From: Betaproteobacteria bacterium
GTDB lineage: Bacteria > Pseudomonadota > Gammaproteobacteria > Burkholderiales > Rhodocyclaceae
Assembly: GCA_016709965.1 (NCBI GenBank)
Contig: JADJLT010000001.1
Location: 1,881,001-1,945,000 of the forward strand
Length of the DNA stretch: 64,000 bases
Direction: 5' to 3'
Shown: piece by piece, positions 61,749 to 64,000 of the stretch
Layout of the letters: each line of letters begins with the position of its first letter
Numbering within the stretch: the stretch's first letter is position 1
The notes under the pieces: model-generated
Seen by the model: only the letters and a program-made list of their open reading frames with translations
The model's database searches: none
Told to the model about the DNA's origin: nothing
Position numbers and translations under genes: made by a program

Positions 61749-62892
61749 AATCCAGATTGCTGTCGGTATCGGACAGCACGGATGGGTAGCCGCCCGGCGC
61801 ATCCTTATGGTCGTAGATTTCCTGGATGTGGAACTCAAGGTCGGTCAGCGAGCCGTTTTCATCGGCGTAGATGTCCTTGATGCGCAGGATTTCGGGCAGG
61901 GCGCGCTTGAACGCCGCGATCAGTGTCGGGTCGAAGTGCTTGCCTGCCTGGTCCGTCATATAGCTCAGCGCTTCGTCGATCGGAATGGCTCGTTTGTAGG
62001 GGCGAACGGAGACCAGTGCGTCGAATACGTCGGCGATGGCTACGATGCGGCCTTCGAGCGGAATCGCGTCGCCTTTCAGTTGTTGCGGGTAGCCGCTGCC
62101 ATCCCATTTTTCATGGTGGGTCAGGGCAATGATGCGGGCTGTTTCCAGTAGTTCGTTGGTGTGTTTGCCAATGATTTCGGCTCCCATCAGGGGGTGTTGG
62201 TGCATCACCTCCCACTCTTCCGCGTTGAGTTTTCCCGGTTTGAGGAGAATAGCGTCGGGAATGCCGATTTTGCCGATATCGTGCATCGGCGACGTGTTGA
62301 AGATGATGTTGGAAGCCTCGCTCCCCAAGCCGTGCGAGGTCGCAATGACGCGGGCGTAATGGCTCATGCGCAGGACGTGGTTGCCGGTTTCGTTGTCTTT
62401 GAATTCGGCAGCACGGCCCAATCGGCGGATGATCTGCTGGCGGGTGGTGAGCAGTTCCTGTGTGCGTTGGTGAACCATGCGTTCAAGTTCACGTGACTGG
62501 TCGTAGAGCGCCAGGTGGGTGCGGACGCGTGCCTTGACGATGGGCGGGCTGATCGGCTTGGTGATGTAATCTACGGCGCCAATGTCGAGTCCGCGTTTTT
62601 CGTCGTCAACACTACTCATCGCCGTCACGAAAATAATTGGAATACGCCGACGATCCGGATTGGCCTTGAGCCGGCGACAGATCTCCAGGCCGCTGAGGCC
62701 GGGCATCATGATGTCGAGCAGAATGAGATCGGGCGGCTCGTCGGAATAGACAATTTTCAACGCCTTTTCGCCGGAAGTGGCGACGCGAATTCGATATTCG
62801 TCGCGCAGTACTTCACTGAGCAGATCGATGTTTTCCGGGCTGTCGTCGACGACCAGGACGCATTGTTTGGGGATCAGGGGCTGCATGATCAA
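61747..62892 (-). CDS. Response regulator with HD-GYP phosphodiesterase domain
   Basis: 381 residues (ATG 62892 or 62886). Receiver domain about 10-130 with phosphoacceptor Asp in LILLDIMMPG and the conserved Lys in DYITKPISP. HD-GYP domain about 160-350 with HDIGKIGIPD and HHEKWDGSGYP, the full metal-binding set. It should hydrolyse cyclic di-GMP when phosphorylated. Encoded just downstream of a hybrid kinase gene and probably its partner. Confidence 0.93.
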   Translation of the reverse strand: MIMQPLIPKQCVLVVDDSPENIDLLSEVLRDEYRIRVATSGEKALKIVYSDEPPDLILLDIMMPGLSGLEICRRLKANPDRRRIPIIFVTAMSSVDDEKRGLDIGAVDYITKPISPPIVKARVRTHLALYDQSRELERMVHQRTQELLTTRQQIIRRLGRAAEFKDNETGNHVLRMSHYARVIATSHGLGSEASNIIFNTSPMHDIGKIGIPDAILLKPGKLNAEEWEVMHQHPLMGAEIIGKHTNELLETARIIALTHHEKWDGSGYPQQLKGDAIPLEGRIVAIADVFDALVSVRPYKRAIPIDEALSYMTDQAGKHFDPTLIAAFKRALPEILRIKDIYADENGSLTDLEFHIQEIYDHKDAPGGYPSVLSDTDSNLD

Positions 62893-62912
62893 TCGGCTCT
62901 CTTCAAGGTGAA

Positions 62913-64000
62913 TTAGGTGCTGCGCCGCATGACGGCGATTTTTTGCAGGGTAGCGCTTGCATCTTCAAATTCATACTGGCTCACTTGCCGGGCAAGTTGA
63001 TCGACCAGCATGGGGTCGGAGGCCTGCCGAAGCCAGGCTGCCAGTTCTTCGAAGTAGCTGACCGCGACTGCATCGTCATTATCAAGTAGCTGTTGCAGGT
63101 AGGAAAGGGCCTCGTCAGGGGCTTCCGGGGCGCGAATTTGCGGAGCCGATATCGGCACGACAAGCGGCGTATCCGCAATGGCCAGCGCGGCTGCCTGCGC
63201 CTTGTCCAGATCGTCCAGCAGTTGCTTAATAACAGGGTTGGTCGTTGCTGTGCCCTCCCTGAGCCTGCCTTCGAGCTCACCAGCAAGGCGGGACAGGGTG
63301 ACCGCACCGATGTTGCCAGCCAATCCGCGCAAAGTGTGGGCGCGGAGCAGCATGGCAGCGGAATCTCCCCGTGACTGCTCCTCGCGCAAGCGTTCGACAG
63401 CATCGCCCTGATTGTCACGGAAGCGGCCAAGCAGCCGGTTGTACATGGCTTGATCACCACCCATGCGGTCGAGCGCAGCTCGGATGTTGATATCGGCAGA
63501 TGGGGTCATCAGCGTTGTTCCCGCCGGGGCGGGGAGCTGTGGCGTACCCTCGGCAGATTCCAACCATAGCGCCAACGTAGCGTTGAGTACAGCGACATCG
63601 ATCGGTTTGGGAATGTGGTCGTCCATGCCAACGGCCAGGCAGCGCTCACGGTCACTGGGCAGCGCGTTGGCTGTCATGGCGATGATGGGCAGCTGGCGCA
63701 TCTGCAGGTCATGACGAATACGACCGGTAGCCTCGTAGCCATCCATCACCGGCATGTGGCAGTCCATCAGCACCAGGTCGTAGGGGATTTGTTGTACCCG
63801 TTCAACTGCCTGCAGGCCATTTTCTGCCAGATCGACGGTCAGGCCCATGTTGCTCAACATTTCCTGAGCCAGTTCGCGATTGACCTCGTTGTCTTCAACC
63901 AGCAACACACGCCGCCCCGAGAATTGGTGGGCCATTTTGGCGGAGGTGGCTTTGGGTGCGACGAGCATGGCTGATTCACGATGCAGTGCGACCATGATGC
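62913..64000 (-). CDS. Hybrid histidine kinase, C-terminal part (receiver and HPt), cut by the window edge
   Basis: About 360 residues visible; the frame stays open to the right edge, so the kinase part lies outside the window. Receiver domain with VLLVEDNEVNRELA and phosphoacceptor in VLMDCHMPVMDG, then HIPKPIDV. HPt domain further on with the phospho-histidine in LRAHTLRGLAGNIGA near visible residue 222. The 20-base gap to the HD-GYP gene suggests one operon and a phosphorelay leading to cyclic di-GMP turnover. Confidence 0.9.
   Translation of the reverse strand, partial: IMVALHRESAMLVAPKATSAKMAHQFSGRRVLLVEDNEVNRELAQEMLSNMGLTVDLAENGLQAVERVQQIPYDLVLMDCHMPVMDGYEATGRIRHDLQMRQLPIIAMTANALPSDRERCLAVGMDDHIPKPIDVAVLNATLALWLESAEGTPQLPAPAGTTLMTPSADINIRAALDRMGGDQAMYNRLLGRFRDNQGDAVERLREEQSRGDSAAMLLRAHTLRGLAGNIGAVTLSRLAGELEGRLREGTATTNPVIKQLLDDLDKAQAAALAIADTPLVVPISAPQIRAPEAPDEALSYLQQLLDNDDAVAVSYFEELAAWLRQASDPMLVDQLARQVSQYEFEDASATLQKIAVMRRST

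Noticed and set aside
62489..62500. GTTCACGTGACT in the HD-GYP gene as a parS site
   Set aside because: It lacks the full GTTTCACGTGAAAC palindrome on both sides.

Overview
This window is a piece of chromosome around the replication origin of a GC-rich betaproteobacterium. The origin gene order (mnmE-yidC-yidD-rnpA-rpmH on the minus strand, then dnaA-dnaN-gyrB on the plus strand) and the protein sequences point to Rhodocyclales, probably a Dechloromonas/Azonexus-type organism. That placement is recalled from family knowledge and was not searched. No rRNA, tRNA, insertion sequence or CRISPR array was seen.

Layout. 0.2-7.4 kb: VanZ-like protein, P-type cation ATPase, SigZ-like sigma factor, a small duplicated-helix protein, a CDF metal exporter, and an ArsP-type permease with its small thioredoxin-like partner (metal and redox handling). 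7.5-20 kb: a duplicated secreted protein, ferredoxin, hydrolase, a NodI-like ABC ATPase separated by 6.7 kb from its probable NodJ-like permease, a TonB/TolA-like protein with seven 30-residue repeats, ComB-like phosphatase, B12-type radical SAM protein, HAD phosphatase, HDOD protein, CutA, DsbD and a PAP2 protein. 20.7-32.1 kb, 33.8-37.0 kb and 40.0-47.1 kb: three blocks that together hold a full aryl-polyene-type (xanthomonadin-like) pigment pathway. 32.1-33.8 kb and 37.0-40.0 kb: unrelated genes between those blocks (hydrolase, truncated TIR gene, small secreted protein; thioredoxin, Kef-type antiporter, HPP-CBS protein). 47.1-56.8 kb: origin region. 56.9-64 kb: LysR/MFS pair, rubrerythrin-VIT1 fusion, DedA protein, dtd, an HD-GYP response regulator and the C-terminal part of a hybrid histidine kinase that runs off the right edge.

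How the pigment genes fit together: a chorismatase (XanB2-like) would make hydroxybenzoate from chorismate; an acyl-ACP ligase would load it on one of two ACPs; two ketosynthases, a chain-length-factor-like protein, a ketoreductase and two dehydratases would build the polyene; a methyltransferase, a WxWxIP-motif flavoprotein and a B12-radical SAM protein are candidate tailoring enzymes; two acyltransferases and a glycosyltransferase would attach it to a lipid; LolA-like, MMPL and MipA/OmpV proteins would move it to the outer membrane.

Two signals cut across gene boundaries. A roughly 38-bp dispersed element (GCGGTCAACCGGAAAA followed by an A/T-rich half containing CAAAATNGAAAT) occurs about twelve times, between genes and also in frame inside genes. 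Four parS-like palindromes (GTTTCACGTGAAAC and one-base variants) lie at the 5' ends of genes on both sides of the origin.
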